A stretch of DNA of 64,000 nucleotides from Haliotis asinina (lineage: Eukaryota > Mollusca > Gastropoda > Lepetellida > Haliotidae): assembly GCF_037392515.1 (NCBI RefSeq), contig NC_090283.1, positions 26,862,249 through 26,926,248 on the forward strand, read 5' to 3'. The notes beneath the pieces were generated by a model. It ran no database searches. It was not told where the DNA came from and was given only the letters and a program-made list of their open reading frames with translations. Shown here piece by piece: positions 24,010-36,300 of the stretch. The translations under genes and the position numbers were made by a program. Each line of letters begins with the position of its first letter. Within the stretch, counting starts at the first letter, position 1.

Positions 24010-25150
24010 AAGCGCTACGTTGATCGTAACTCACTCACCGTAACACAGATGTATGACAGTCGTAGAGCTAGGGTGATCGTAATTCCCTTACCGTAACATA
24101 GATGTATGGCTGTCGTAATGCTAAGGAGATTGCAGCTCCCTTACCGTAACATAGATGTATGGCCGTCGTAATGCTAAGGAGATTGCAACTCCCTTACCGT
24201 AACATAGATGTATGGCCGTCGTAATGCTAAAGAGATTGCAACTCCCTTACCGCAACATAGATATATGGCTGTCGTAATGCTAAGGAGATCGCAACTTCCT
24301 TGCCGTAACATAGATGTATGGCTGTCGTAGAGCTAGGGTGATCGCAACTCCCTTACCGTAACATAGATGTATGGCTGTCGGAATACTAAGGGGGTTGCAA
24401 CTCCCTTACCGTAACATAGATGTATTCCTGTCGTAATGTTAAGGAGATCGCAACTTCCTTAACTTAACATAGATGTATGGCTGTCGTAGAGCTAGGGTGA
24501 TCGCCGCTCCCTTACCGTAACATAGATGTATGGCTGTCGTAATGCTAAGGAGATTACAACTCCCTTACCGCAACATAGATGTATGGCTGTCGTAGAGCTA
24601 GTGTGATCGTAACTCTCCCACCATAACACAGATGTATGACAGTCGTAGAGCTAGGGTGATCGTAATTCCCTTACCGTAAGATAGATGTATGGCAGTCGTA
24701 GAGCGAGAGTGATCGTAACCTCCTTACCGTAACATAGATGTATTTCCGTCGTAATGCTAAGGAGATTGCAGCTCCCTTACCGTAACATAGATGTATGGCC
24801 GTCGTAATGCTAAGGAGATCGCAACTTCCTTGCCGTAACATAGATGTTTGGCCGTCGTAGAGCTAGGGTGATCGCAGCTCCCTTACCGTAACATAGATGT
24901 ATGACAGACGTAGAGCTAGTGTGATCGTAACTCTCTAACCGTAACATAGATGTATGAGAGTCGTAGAGCTAGTGTGATCGTAACTCTCTTACCGTAAGAT
25001 AGATGTATGACAGTCGTAGAACTAGTGTGATCGTAACTCTCTTACCGTAACATAGACGTATGGCCGTCGTAGCGCTAGGGTGATCGTAGTCCTTACCGTG
25101 ACAAAGACGTATTACTGTCGTAGCACTGGGATGATCGTAACGCCCTTACC
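24010..25150 (+). repeat. 53-bp minisatellite, about 21 copies
   Basis: CCGTAACATAGATGTATGGC recurs every 53 bases (24091, 24144, 24197...). Two unit types alternate in blocks: GTCGTAATGCTAAGGAGATT and GTCGTAGAGCTAGGGTGATC. Confidence 0.93.
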
Positions 25151-25329
25151 GTACGCGTAACAGTCGTACCTTAATACAGCGGTCGTTGCGCTAGGGTAGT
25201 CGTAACACAGACACACAACTACGGTGATCCTAACCTCCAGACTTGAACCCAGACTTATAGCGGCCGTTGCGCTAAGGAGTCGTAAATCCCATGCCCTACC
25301 ACAGACGAACACCTCGACGTCGTTAACAT

Positions 25330-25445
25330 ACCAGGGCCTAGATTTTCGCAGCTCTCTTAGCGCTAAGACAGTCATGAGTGCCATTCATTAAAATTGACTT
25401 ACGACTATCTTAGCGCAAAGAGAGCTTCGAAAATCTATGCCCAGG
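25330..25445. mobile_element. Palindromic element, CCAGGGCCT type
   Basis: CCAGGGCCTAGATTTTCGCA..CTCTTAGCGCTAAGACAGTC inverted as GACTATCTTAGCGCAAAGAG..CGAAAATCTATGCCCAGG. Arms about 43 bp. Confidence 0.83.
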
Positions 25446-26514
25446 AAGATAACTGGCGTCTTATTCACGGCACCATTAGCCTGTTTAGGTAAAGTCCGTT
25501 TCACATACGTGTGTCTGTGGAAAATCCTCCTATACCAGCGTGCCGTGTGGAAATCAGCTCTCAAGTACTTGCTGGTAAGTGGAAGATAGAGGTTTATCAT
25601 CAGTAGGGTGCGACAAGGTGATCGATAATATCGGAATTCACTTAGGGTGTAACGGAACGGTTAGTGCAGGTAGTCATTGCTCTGTACATAACATAGTGTT
25701 AGAAACTAATTTTATCCTCATCACGTTTCTACAAAGCCGGAGAATGGAACATGCTGATTTGACACTCGTTTCGCGCATCAAAATACATGTACATGTGTTC
25801 TGGCGACACTCCTTTAAGAAGTGGAATCATTTTTCATAAAAAACGAATGTTTGAAAAACAAAATCTTAATAGTACTGAACTTTCAGTTTAGTTTGTTAAT
25901 ATACGAAAAATGTGTCCATCGTTTAAGTAAGAAACACGTATGTTGTCACGTGATCCGAAACGGCATAACGGGAGATCCTGGGAACGGGAATATGCGATCA
26001 AGAATCTCGATCTACACGAAAACAACAGCTGTGCACGTGTTTCAACCTCTATCGCACGGCTCTCCTCCTTAGCGCATGTAAAGTACTGGTCGCGATACGC
26101 TGACACGCGAAGCCATTCGCTATGTACAAAAGGAAAAAATCAAGTATCAGAAATGTAAAGCATGTTATCTGAGCCCATTTAAGCTCACATGAGTGGGTTT
26201 GTCATAGCTCTCAAACAATCATATATCAGCAAGTGCTTCTCTGCTGCAGTGGAATTCGAAGGACAGGCTGAACGTGACTTCGTGACTTTCTTTGAGGATC
26301 AATGTCATGATTCCTCACGAATGGCAGTAAAACTGGGTTGAGAGCGTTTATATTGGTTGGAGATTGTCTAGACATGCAGATGTTATAACTGAAAATATTT
26401 GAACAAACATTTTAGATGCATTCAATACCTTTAGTTTTGTTCACTTAACCTGCAAAATCAGCAAATCAGCTTTGGATAAATTGCTCCACCACAAACCGGC
26501 CCTGAGGCGACCTT

Positions 26515-26517
26515 CCC

Positions 26518-26568
<51 letters not shown>
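26515..26568 (+). repeat. C14 run plus (TC)20
   Basis: Pure pyrimidine tract on the + strand. Confidence 0.95.
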
Positions 26569-26571
<3 letters not shown>

Positions 26572-26817
26572 ATTGATGTACGATCTAAGTGACGACTCCC
26601 CCCCTCTACTAGACATGTGGAATACGAATTCACCCGAACCACCTCGCCACTTTCCTACAATTTCTAAGCAGTGTTGGTGAATATTTATACCTCCCCAGAA
26701 CAATATGGGCGAGCAGGAGATTTTGAGCCTGTTAACAATCCTTGTTTGTTAATTTACCACCAAACACGTCAGTCAGTGGTAATGGACGCAGGTAAGATTT
26801 TGTTCCTCAGCAAACTG

Positions 26818-26960
26818 TAGTCGCCGTAAGAGGCGACTAACGGCGTTATGTTGTCAGGGTCACTGACCTGGGTAATGCATGTAATGTTATCTAAATGATG
26901 TAATGTGATGCTCGTGATATCAATCACTGGATATCTTGACTCAATACGTGCGTTAACCTT
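26818..26960 (+). mobile_element. Repeat B, diverged
   Basis: GTCGCCGTAAGAGGCGACTA head, then a degraded core with ATCAATCACTGGATATCTTG. Confidence 0.6.
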
Positions 26961-27218
26961 GCGTCACAGTGTCAACACACATGGAAGATAACAACCTACT
27001 TGACGGCAGTTCTTAAACAATGACACAACCACCTAGCGGGCTGCCGATAAACCACTGACGCCCTGGGATGTTGAGGGCGATAACAGGAAAACGAAACATT
27101 TGTATTATGTAATTAATGAAGTCTTGAGTTGTGTATATACGACTGTCATACAAGCATGTTCCTACATTCAGAGGTGCACACCCGAAGACAAGACACACAT
27201 ATCCGTTACGTCACAGAC

Positions 27219-27367
27219 ATGGACGGTAAAGTTGCCTTGGTAACAGGATCCACAACCGGCATTGGTCTAGGAATAGCCAGTCATCTCGCAGAGAAAGGAT
27301 GTTCGATCATCTTGACTGGTTTGGGCAGCCAAGAGCTCATCGATTCCATCCTGAAGGATTTTAAAAA
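27219..27367 (+). CDS. SDR gene exon 1 (cofactor-binding loop)
   Basis: Begins [16 protein letters not shown], the N-terminal beta strand and glycine-rich NAD(P)-binding loop. It ends in phase 2 before the donor GTAAGA at 27368. An acceptor-like CAG sits 2 bases before the ATG (27214-27216), so a 5' non-coding exon may lie upstream. Confidence 0.9.
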
Positions 27368-30300
27368 GTAAGAATACTGTTCACTACTCTGCATCACCAC
27401 TGACTGTAAAATTATCAGTATGAAACTTCAGACCAGTGAGTGATAGTATGAAGAACAATAGAGGTCGCCATGGTTTCATGATCCACTACGGGGTCGTAAA
27501 TTTTCATCATTGTCAAAACATATCTGTGACGTGAAGGGGCTAATGTTCACGAAGCAAGCGATCACCGATAAGAAAGTGGCGTACACTGTAACCAAGGCAA
27601 CGACAGTGCAACGCTCACAAACGGGGCCATACTCCGGGACGCGGGAGACTTTTCCAAGTCCGTTCTAAACTTACGTCATTTCTATAGCCCCATTCCCGTG
27701 CACATACGAGTAGATTTGCTTATGTGCAATACTTATACATGCGTGTGGCTATGTAAATCATACCACATCTTCATATGTAACAGGTAAGGTGTGCAACTGA
27801 GGTATTTATAGTGAGGCTAGACACAGATTTTGAAAATCCCTCTCTGTTAGACCATATATAAAAAATATTCTTGCTTCTCATTACCACCCGAACCAAAAAT
27901 TCGACCCGGCCCTAAGATTTTTTTTGGATTTTTTTATTTTGATTGATTGATGTTTTTTTACACTAGAGAAAATGCTACTTTCAATCTCAAAATGTACATG
28001 TATGTTCCACAAATTTGAGTTTTGATTTTTTTTCTCGGAGAAAGGTAAGCATTTCCACAGAAATCTAAGGGACTATGGACATGAAAATAAGTAAATGTAA
28101 AAATGAACTACGCCTGACCGACCGGTCCTGTGCATAGAGCTCAGGTCACAACTCTGTTGAAGCTTAGAAACGTTCTGCGCGGATTGTCTTGGATGGGTGA
28201 CCGTGTTTGGCAGCTTGAATCCAGAGGGTTTCTAGGACTTTGTTCCTGCCCTACAACGAAGCACATGTGACACATATGGTCTCACCTCAGCCAAATGAAC
28301 TTGTTCAAAACTGCCCCTGTTCACACAGCAGAAAATGGGTACCCGGTGAAATAGGTCGTGAGACTAATTACCCTCTAGCGCCTCACGGGCGGCTTGTGTT
28401 ATCCGAGGTAATAATGTGTTAGCGCTTTGACCATGCGCGAGTGTGTGGAAAAGGTGCAATCCAAATAGCCATTATTATTGTTTATTTATTATTTTGTAAG
28501 AAGTGATGAGAAATAAGAATATTTTTAAGTGGCCTTAATGAGATTCCACATGAAGACTGTGTGCTTGTCAGAGACGTGTATATGAGGTGATATCCTTCAG
28601 TATATCATGGGAATTCAGTATATCATAACTTACTGGTCTTATTTCCCTGTCACATGAAAAACAACAGAACTTTGGCACATGTTGTGACGCTCACACCTTC
28701 AGCAAATCACCAAGACTGACAAGGTATGGGGCGGTTTGGTAGAATCGTGGTTAAAGCGTCCGCTCGTCACACCTAAAGCCCGGGTTTGATTCCCTACAAC
28801 GTGTGAATCCCGTTTCTGGTTGCCCCAGCAGTGAGTGAGTGAGTGAGTGAGTTTAGTTTTACGTCGCACTTAGCAATATTCCAGCTATATGGCGACGGTC
28901 TGTAAATAATCGAGTCTGGACCAGACAATCCAGTGATCAACAGCATGAGCATCGATCTGCGCAATTGGGAACCGATGACATGTGTCAACCAAGTCAGCTA
29001 GTCTGACCACCCGATCCCGTTAGTCGCCTCTTAACGACAAGCATAGTCACCTTTTATGGCAAGCATGGGTTGCTGAAGGCCTATTCTACCCCGGGACCTT
29101 CACGGGTCGCCCCAGCAGTGATATTGCTAGAATACTGCTAATGCTCTAGAATAGAACTATACTCACTCACTAGCTCTGACCACGTGTGACGTCACTGCAG
29201 CCGAAATGCACGAGTGGTCGATGACCCATTCTTAGCCAAAATACCCACCCTCGTGAACAGGTGTTGTCTTTGTTATTATTGATCATCGCTACCATTGCTA
29301 TATTTTCCCTCTCAGACATGGGCTTAGAAACATCCATCTCCTACCTGCACTAACACTGATGTATATGCAGTTTTGTCAGTATCGTACACGTGCCTCTGGG
29401 TGGTACTGTTTAAGGCCTACTTCACGTCTGGCTTTCCTCCCGTATGAAGTGAGTGAGTGAGTGAGTTGGGTTTTATGTCGCTTTTAACAATATCACGGCA
29501 GGAGACACCAGAAATGGGCTTCATGCTTTGTACCCATGTGGGGAATCGAACCCGGGTCGCCCATCGCCCGTCATATTAAACTGACAAATGTTTATATGAC
29601 TAAAATGATGTTTAAAGGAACGTTGAAGTACTCACTCACTCACTCACTCACTCACTCACTCTGCGTGTTTCAGATACAAAGGTCGAGTTGACTATGTTCC
29701 TGCTGACCTCTTTGACCCTGTGTCCATAGCAAACTTCTGTGACAAGGTCTGCGATATACACCCAGATGGGGTTGATATCCTCGTTAACAATGCAGGTGAG
29801 CTTACGATTTCAGCGATATTCCTTGAAATCAGAACACAGGCGAGCTTACGATCTCGGCGATATTCCTTGAAATCAGAACACAGGCCTAGGAGAGTTTTGA
29901 AAACGTAAACGGCATAACGTCAATTCAGTGCAGTTGAACTAACAATCTCAGAGGCATGTCATCAAAACAGCAAAGGTAAGTTTTATAATAGCCGATGACT
30001 GCAGAGCTAATCAGGCGAGGTAACACTTCGGTAGGTACTGACTAAAATATTTTGCTCATGACTATCTAACAATATGTGACAGTGAATACTCGATTTGGGG
30101 CATGCAGCCACTGTTACAATCACTCCGTCATGGAATGATGTCACACCCGACTGGATCGGAATGCTCGCTGACTTCAATGGTATATTTGTCGCTAGAGGCT
30201 ATTATCTTCGACAAGGTTTATTCATAACTTAATTACATTTTATCAATCACATATTGCTTCAGAATCGGTTGGTGACCACCTGATGCTGTTTGTCGCCTCT

Positions 30301-33300
30301 TACGACATGCATGGGCTGCTGAAGACCAGTTCTGAAGCTCCATAACGAACAGGGACAATTATTACACAGGACTGTTTATTATAACCGGATATTTTAACCT
30401 AATAATCAATCACATATTGCTTCGAACTGCATCGGGGAAGTTCACACCTGTAACCGGAGGGTAAGTCTAGTAAATAAAGCGTTCACTCGTCACGCCGAAG
30501 GCCTGGGTTCGATTCCCCACATAGGTATGCCCAGTTGTGCTGTCCTTCACTGTGATATTGCTGGATTATTGCCCAAACGGCGTAAAACCTTACTCACTCC
30601 AACTGAGTTTACGTCATCGCGATGTTCCAGGTATTCAGTACGTTAGAGCCGTCGAAGACTACCCCTTGGAGAAGTGGAACCAGATGATTGCAATAACCCT
30701 GACGGCGCCATTTCTTCTCACCAAACACTTCCTGCCACGGATGAAACAGAAGGGTGAGTGCCATCTTGTGATTTAGAGTTCTAATGTTGAATATCCGGGT
30801 TAGAATTGGTCTTCAGAATCGGTTGGTGACCACCCGATCCTGTTTGTCGCCTCTTACGACAAGCATGGGCTGCTGAAGACCAGTTCTGACCCGGATCTTC
30901 ACAGGTCAAAGCTAGCGGTGAAGCTCCATAACAAAAAGGGACAATTATAATTACAAAGGGCTGTTTATTATAACCGGACATTTTCACCTAATACTTCGTC
31001 TACATTAATATCTAATGGCAGAGAATTCTTTCGATTACTGAACAAATTGCAAAACAGTATTTTGGATCAGACATAAGAAAGATATACCCTCTCGCCGCCG
31101 GGGTTCAATGACTTGTCATCTCCCAAGTCAAACCTGATCACTGTATCTACATAGTCGCCTCGCAATGGCGAATACCGGTTTCTGGGCTACTGCGAACACA
31201 GTTCCCAGTTTCATCAACTCAGGGCATCTGCAAACAGTAGCGCCACAGCCTCGGTACATAGTTTAGTCACAACGGTGACATTTGGTGTCTCGGTAGAATG
31301 TGCCCGCCAGTCGACAGCCATTTGCCCTCTTGTTACAGCGCCGCAAAGTTCTATCGTTGCATAAACCTTCTTCTTTTCCAAGATCGCCGTTTCGTCGATA
31401 CAGGCAACCATGGCCTTCAGATCGCACAACCGGATGCCCGCACGTGTATTCCGAAAGTCGCGTTTCACAACCCAGTAATTCGTTATTCTCTCCACAAACT
31501 TGCTTTTTTGAGTGTCAGCTGACATCCATTTGTCGTATGAGGCCTATGGAAGAAGGATGTTTCTATAAATGGTGCATCAGCCTTATAAATATTGACATGA
31601 GACTAATTATTTCGTTAATTTGAAAAACGTGTCAGCTGTCAGCGTGACTTGATAACAACTGGGCTGAATCATATATTTAATTTTAATATCATCACAATCC
31701 ACCAATGTTTTCTCAAGTTGTAATCCGTTAATGGAACGTCCATGTGCAAAATGTATTGAGGAGGAATTATCTAATCTGTACCTACTGAATTAGCGTAACT
31801 GCATCTGAACATAGAGAAAACAAGACTTTTCCTCTGGGTTATGTGACTTTGTGTACATTTACCGCCTGAATATGTAGTTTTTTGGGGGGATCTCGTTTCC
31901 ATTAGGGAATATCGATATACGAATATTTGTATATCACTTTAATGACAGGTAACGGGCGGGCCTGGGTTGGCTGCAGACAAACTATTTATTCAGGGTATAT
32001 ACTGGTATTTGGGTTTTTTCTCACAGAGATGCGGAAAAGAAGAATTTATTGTGTTTTTGCACCACAGTTGATATTCTTAGCACCCCTAGCCACCCTGCCC
32101 CCTTACGTATTCTCAGGAATACATATACGCACCCATGGAATCTCTGCGTCCATGCAAGTCTCCCATGGGATAATATTGATGTTACTGAGGCCGTGCAGGC
32201 TGATGAAGGCCGCCTCCGGGTCCGAGTGGAAGTTGAACTCTCCGCTCATCGTGACGTTTCCTATACCTAGGGAGAAACCATTGATCATATCTGTATTCTC
32301 CGCTCATCGTTACGTTTCCTATACCTAGGGAGAAACCGTTGTACATATCGGTATTCTCCGCTCATCGTGCCGTTTCCTATACCTAGGGAGAAACCATTGT
32401 ACATATCTGTATTCTCCGCTCATGGTGCCGTTTCCTATACCAAGGGAGAAACCATTGTACATATCTGTATTCTCCGCTCATCGTGACGTTTCCTATGCCT
32501 AGGGAGAAACCATTGTGCATATCTGTATTCTCTGCTCATCGTGCTGTTTCCTATACCTAGGGAGAAACCATTGTACATATCTGTATTCTCCGCTCATCGT
32601 GACGTTTCCTATGCCTAGGGAGAAACCATTGTGCATATCTGTATTCTCTGCTCATCGTGCCGTTTCCTATACCTAGGGAGAAACCATTGTACATATCTGT
32701 ATTCTCCGCTCATCGTGACGTTTCCTATGCCTAGGGAGAAACCATTGTACATAATCTGTATTCTCCACTCACTGTATACTTTCCTATACTTGATCCATTT
32801 GAGGGAAGCTGGGAAGGTATCTTAAAGTTCACATGCAATGCAAAACACAACTTTTATTCTGATCCCTTTCGATGTGGACTTACCGAAACAAATTATCGAA
32901 ATAACCAATTCAACTTATAACGTTGAAAATAACGCGATCAAGAAAACCCCGCAAAATCAGAGTTCAAACGATTCACTAAATTTCCCCAGCGCTGGGAACA
33001 AAAATTGGTTTCGCCGGCTGTGCTGCGCTGCAGTGATTGAGTTCGCACGGCTTGAACCGCGAAGGCGACTCGTAAAGGCACAGCAAGTGAAGCGTGCTCG
33101 ACGCTGGAGAACAAGAGATGATTCTTGTGATTACATTCATGTTAGCTCTGCAGTCCCATACTGGCAGATTTGCAAACCAAACTTTCAAGAAAGTGCAGCA
33201 TTAGAAATGCTACTTTCATTGCTACAGTAGCTCAGCTTGAAAACTGAAATGGTGTTAATATGAAAATATGTTGATTGTGACAAGTTGTCTCTGTCACAGA

Positions 33301-36300
33301 CAAAACTCTGTGTCTGTTTGATTGGCACCTATGTGTCTGCCTGCCCGTCTGCTAATGACAATATGACCAGAGGCAATTTGAACTTAACACCTATCAGACT
33401 ATACACCATAAACAGAATATATTAATTTATGGCAAGGTTCTGTGTGCCACATGATGTAATTACACAGAGGGGCATGTGTGATACTTGTACACATGACATT
33501 TTATTATGTCTGTGGGTTGCAGACAAACTGCATCCATTTTTACGAATGACTGGATCGGACGGAAACCAGTGCAAAATCAGATTGTTAGTTTCAAGTCCTG
33601 CTTTGTACTTGGACGAACGACAGTTTCCAGCCACGTAGTCTTTCACCATCTCCGTGTTTGTTTGTTGGATCGAACGGAAATGCAGAGAGCATGTATTTAC
33701 AAAACCCAACATCTCTATATACATTATTTATGGATAACAACTTCTAGTGTATATGATGCGACGCTCCAGTATGGATTCTTACACCGTTATCACTTTTGCT
33801 TGACAAAGGTATATGAATCCATTCCGAACTTCGCATCATATACAAGTTGTTATCCATAAAAAATCTTACTTTCTTATTACTCACTAGCACTATACTTCTA
33901 AAATGCCAGTCAAACAGATCACGTCTACATATAAGCAATGAGCCGTCTTAAGTCGGCAAATGAACCAGTCAATGATAAATGCACTTAAGTGCCCATCCAC
34001 CCGCTGTGACCGGGTTCGGTCTCCCGGGTGCTTCGTTTCGAGGAAAGTAAACCCAAGTACAAAATATTGTACTTTTCATTCGAGATTCTACGCTTATAAT
34101 TCTGTTTATTTGTTTTTTCACAATCGGCAATGTATATCATATGTCATGAATAAGTGATACTTGTGTTTTAGTTATGTTTGTTTGTGGTATTTTTTGGTTA
34201 AATGTGACCTGTAATACAGTCTAAAGTCACTCCGGTTCTTTTTCATGGAAACATATATTCTTTATACTTGACTTGCGTTACTTTTGCCTGTGAGTATATT
34301 TGCTATTGTTACTAATATTTGCCCATTTTATTTGCTGAAAAAAATTCCATTGATGGGCCCACATTTGAAAATGTCAGAGGTACATTAAATGTGCAATACA
34401 CATTCTCTCAGTTCCGTCGAGAGCGGATGCCGGCCCTCCTTTCTCCCGTTATATGTGTTAACAGGCCCGCTTTTCTCCCATTATATGTGTTAACAGGTTA
34501 ATAATACCTTTATAGTTACCACCCATGATGTAGACGTTCTTCACCTTCTTGCCAAACTCCGGGTCTATTTTCAGTGCCAGTGCAATGTTGGTAAGTGGTC
34601 CAACAGGAACTAGAGTAATCTCCCCTGTACGATAATATGGTAAATATGTGATTTCTTTTCCACGTGACTGCTGAATAATAAAACATAATAAAAATATTTC
34701 AATTTAGAAAAATACGTTAAAAAATTCATAAATACGTAGTTTGGAGAAGGGTGACAGCTGGTGCCACGTTGCGTAATATTTACGACCTTGTACCTGGAAA
34801 CATGTTGACCAATCGAATAAGAGCATTGACGGCATGTTCTGATTGGACGACACTTGTGTCGATCTCTTCGTCCCAGTCCGTTTCCCCCAGTCCGTCGTTG
34901 CCATGGAAGAAAGCTGGTTCACGGTTGTGAGGTATAATCGGGGAATCCGCTCCCCTGAAGACCGGAACCTGAATATGGCGTGAACTGAGTTTTATCTAAT
35001 ATTGGTTGAGACTCAATGCGTCCTTGCCGCTATCCATCAACAGCCTATAGCATAATATGTCACAGTATTTGGTTGAAACTGCAAGTGATATTTGAAAAAA
35101 TATGACTGGGATTTAATAAAAAATACATGTTTCAACTGAGTCTTGAATATGTATGGGTTGGATAGGAAGTGGGGATGTTACAGCCTTCTTACCCATTGTT
35201 CATCAAAGATGTCAGGATTTCTTTCAGCAAGAGTGAGAGAGTGAGTAAGTTAGCATTACGCCGCTCCTAGCAATATTTCAGCAAAACCATGGCGGGAGAC
35301 CCCAGAAAATGGGCTTCAAACATTGTAGCCATGTGGGGAATCGAACCTGGGCCTTCGGCGTGGCGAGCGAACGCCTTAACCACGAGGCTATCCCACAGCC
35401 CGTTTTCAGCAAGAACGGACTAGGAACATTCCACATGGAAAATGGTCTGGACCAGACAATCCAGTGATCAAGAACATGAACATCAATCTGCGCAATTGAG
35501 AACTGATGACGTGTGTCAGCCAAGTCAGCGAACCTGACCACCCGATCCCGTTAGTCGCCTGAAGATGAATGTTACGTTCTTCTCATATGTTCATAATATG
35601 AAGATCTATCCTAGCTAAGTATACGTCCCCTGACACATTTTGCAACCTTTGTATTCTAATCTTGGCTGAAATGTAAAGCGTCTACATATAGTGCTGCGTT
35701 TATACACTCATTTCCTTCCAAGTCACTGCGAGGATAATCAGTAATTGTCATCAGACACTGTTTCCTCGTAATATGACGAGAAGCCATGAACGATTATTAA
35801 TTTCATTTGTAGATATTGAGATATCAAGACTGTAGACTGCATACATGTTTATTATGTGATCGCAAGTGAATGTCTCTGGCAAAGGAAACTGACTGACCCA
35901 AAATACGGTAACTGAAATGTTACCTGACCAGACAGCCAGATGTTGTGAAGTTACTCACCTACATTTCTACCAGACCATCAGACTGGCTAGCTATAGACCG
36001 TATGGTGGAAATGTGGCCCTTCTCGGTCGGTCGGGCAGACTTCATTTCATACACAGGCATCCCGATCTTCATATGTATGGTTTTCAAAATATTCCTGTGA
36101 ACTCTTGTGTATTTCGAAAATAGTTAGAATAGAATAGTTAAAATTTCTTGCCCATTTTTCCGAAATACTTACATTTAGTCGATCACACACTTTGAGAACT
36201 CTCAATGTATTCTCAATGACTTTATCCACGTGGACGTTGCCGCTTACACACGTGACACCAAGCACTTCCACATCCGGGTGACTCAGTGCCAGGATAATGG

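Larger units (their letters stand above)
25450..27130. other. Region upstream of the SDR gene
   Basis: Holds a C/TC microsatellite and a decayed repeat B. TATATA at 27134, 85 bases before the SDR start, could be a TATA box but is not otherwise supported. Confidence 0.4.

Noticed and set aside
28125..28240. Possible 5S rRNA gene
   Set aside because: Only part of the 5S internal region is similar and it continues into a SINE body with (ATT)n end.
32036..32131. Extension of nucleoside hydrolase exon 4 to the GTAAGG donor at 32106
   Set aside because: It breaks phase with exon 5 at its good acceptor; the donor at 32132 gives family spacing and phase 0.
32838..33230. 130-codon + frame with a basic stretch ([20 protein letters not shown])
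   Set aside because: Looks like a nuclear signal, but there is no domain and a competing minus frame covers it; not enough support.
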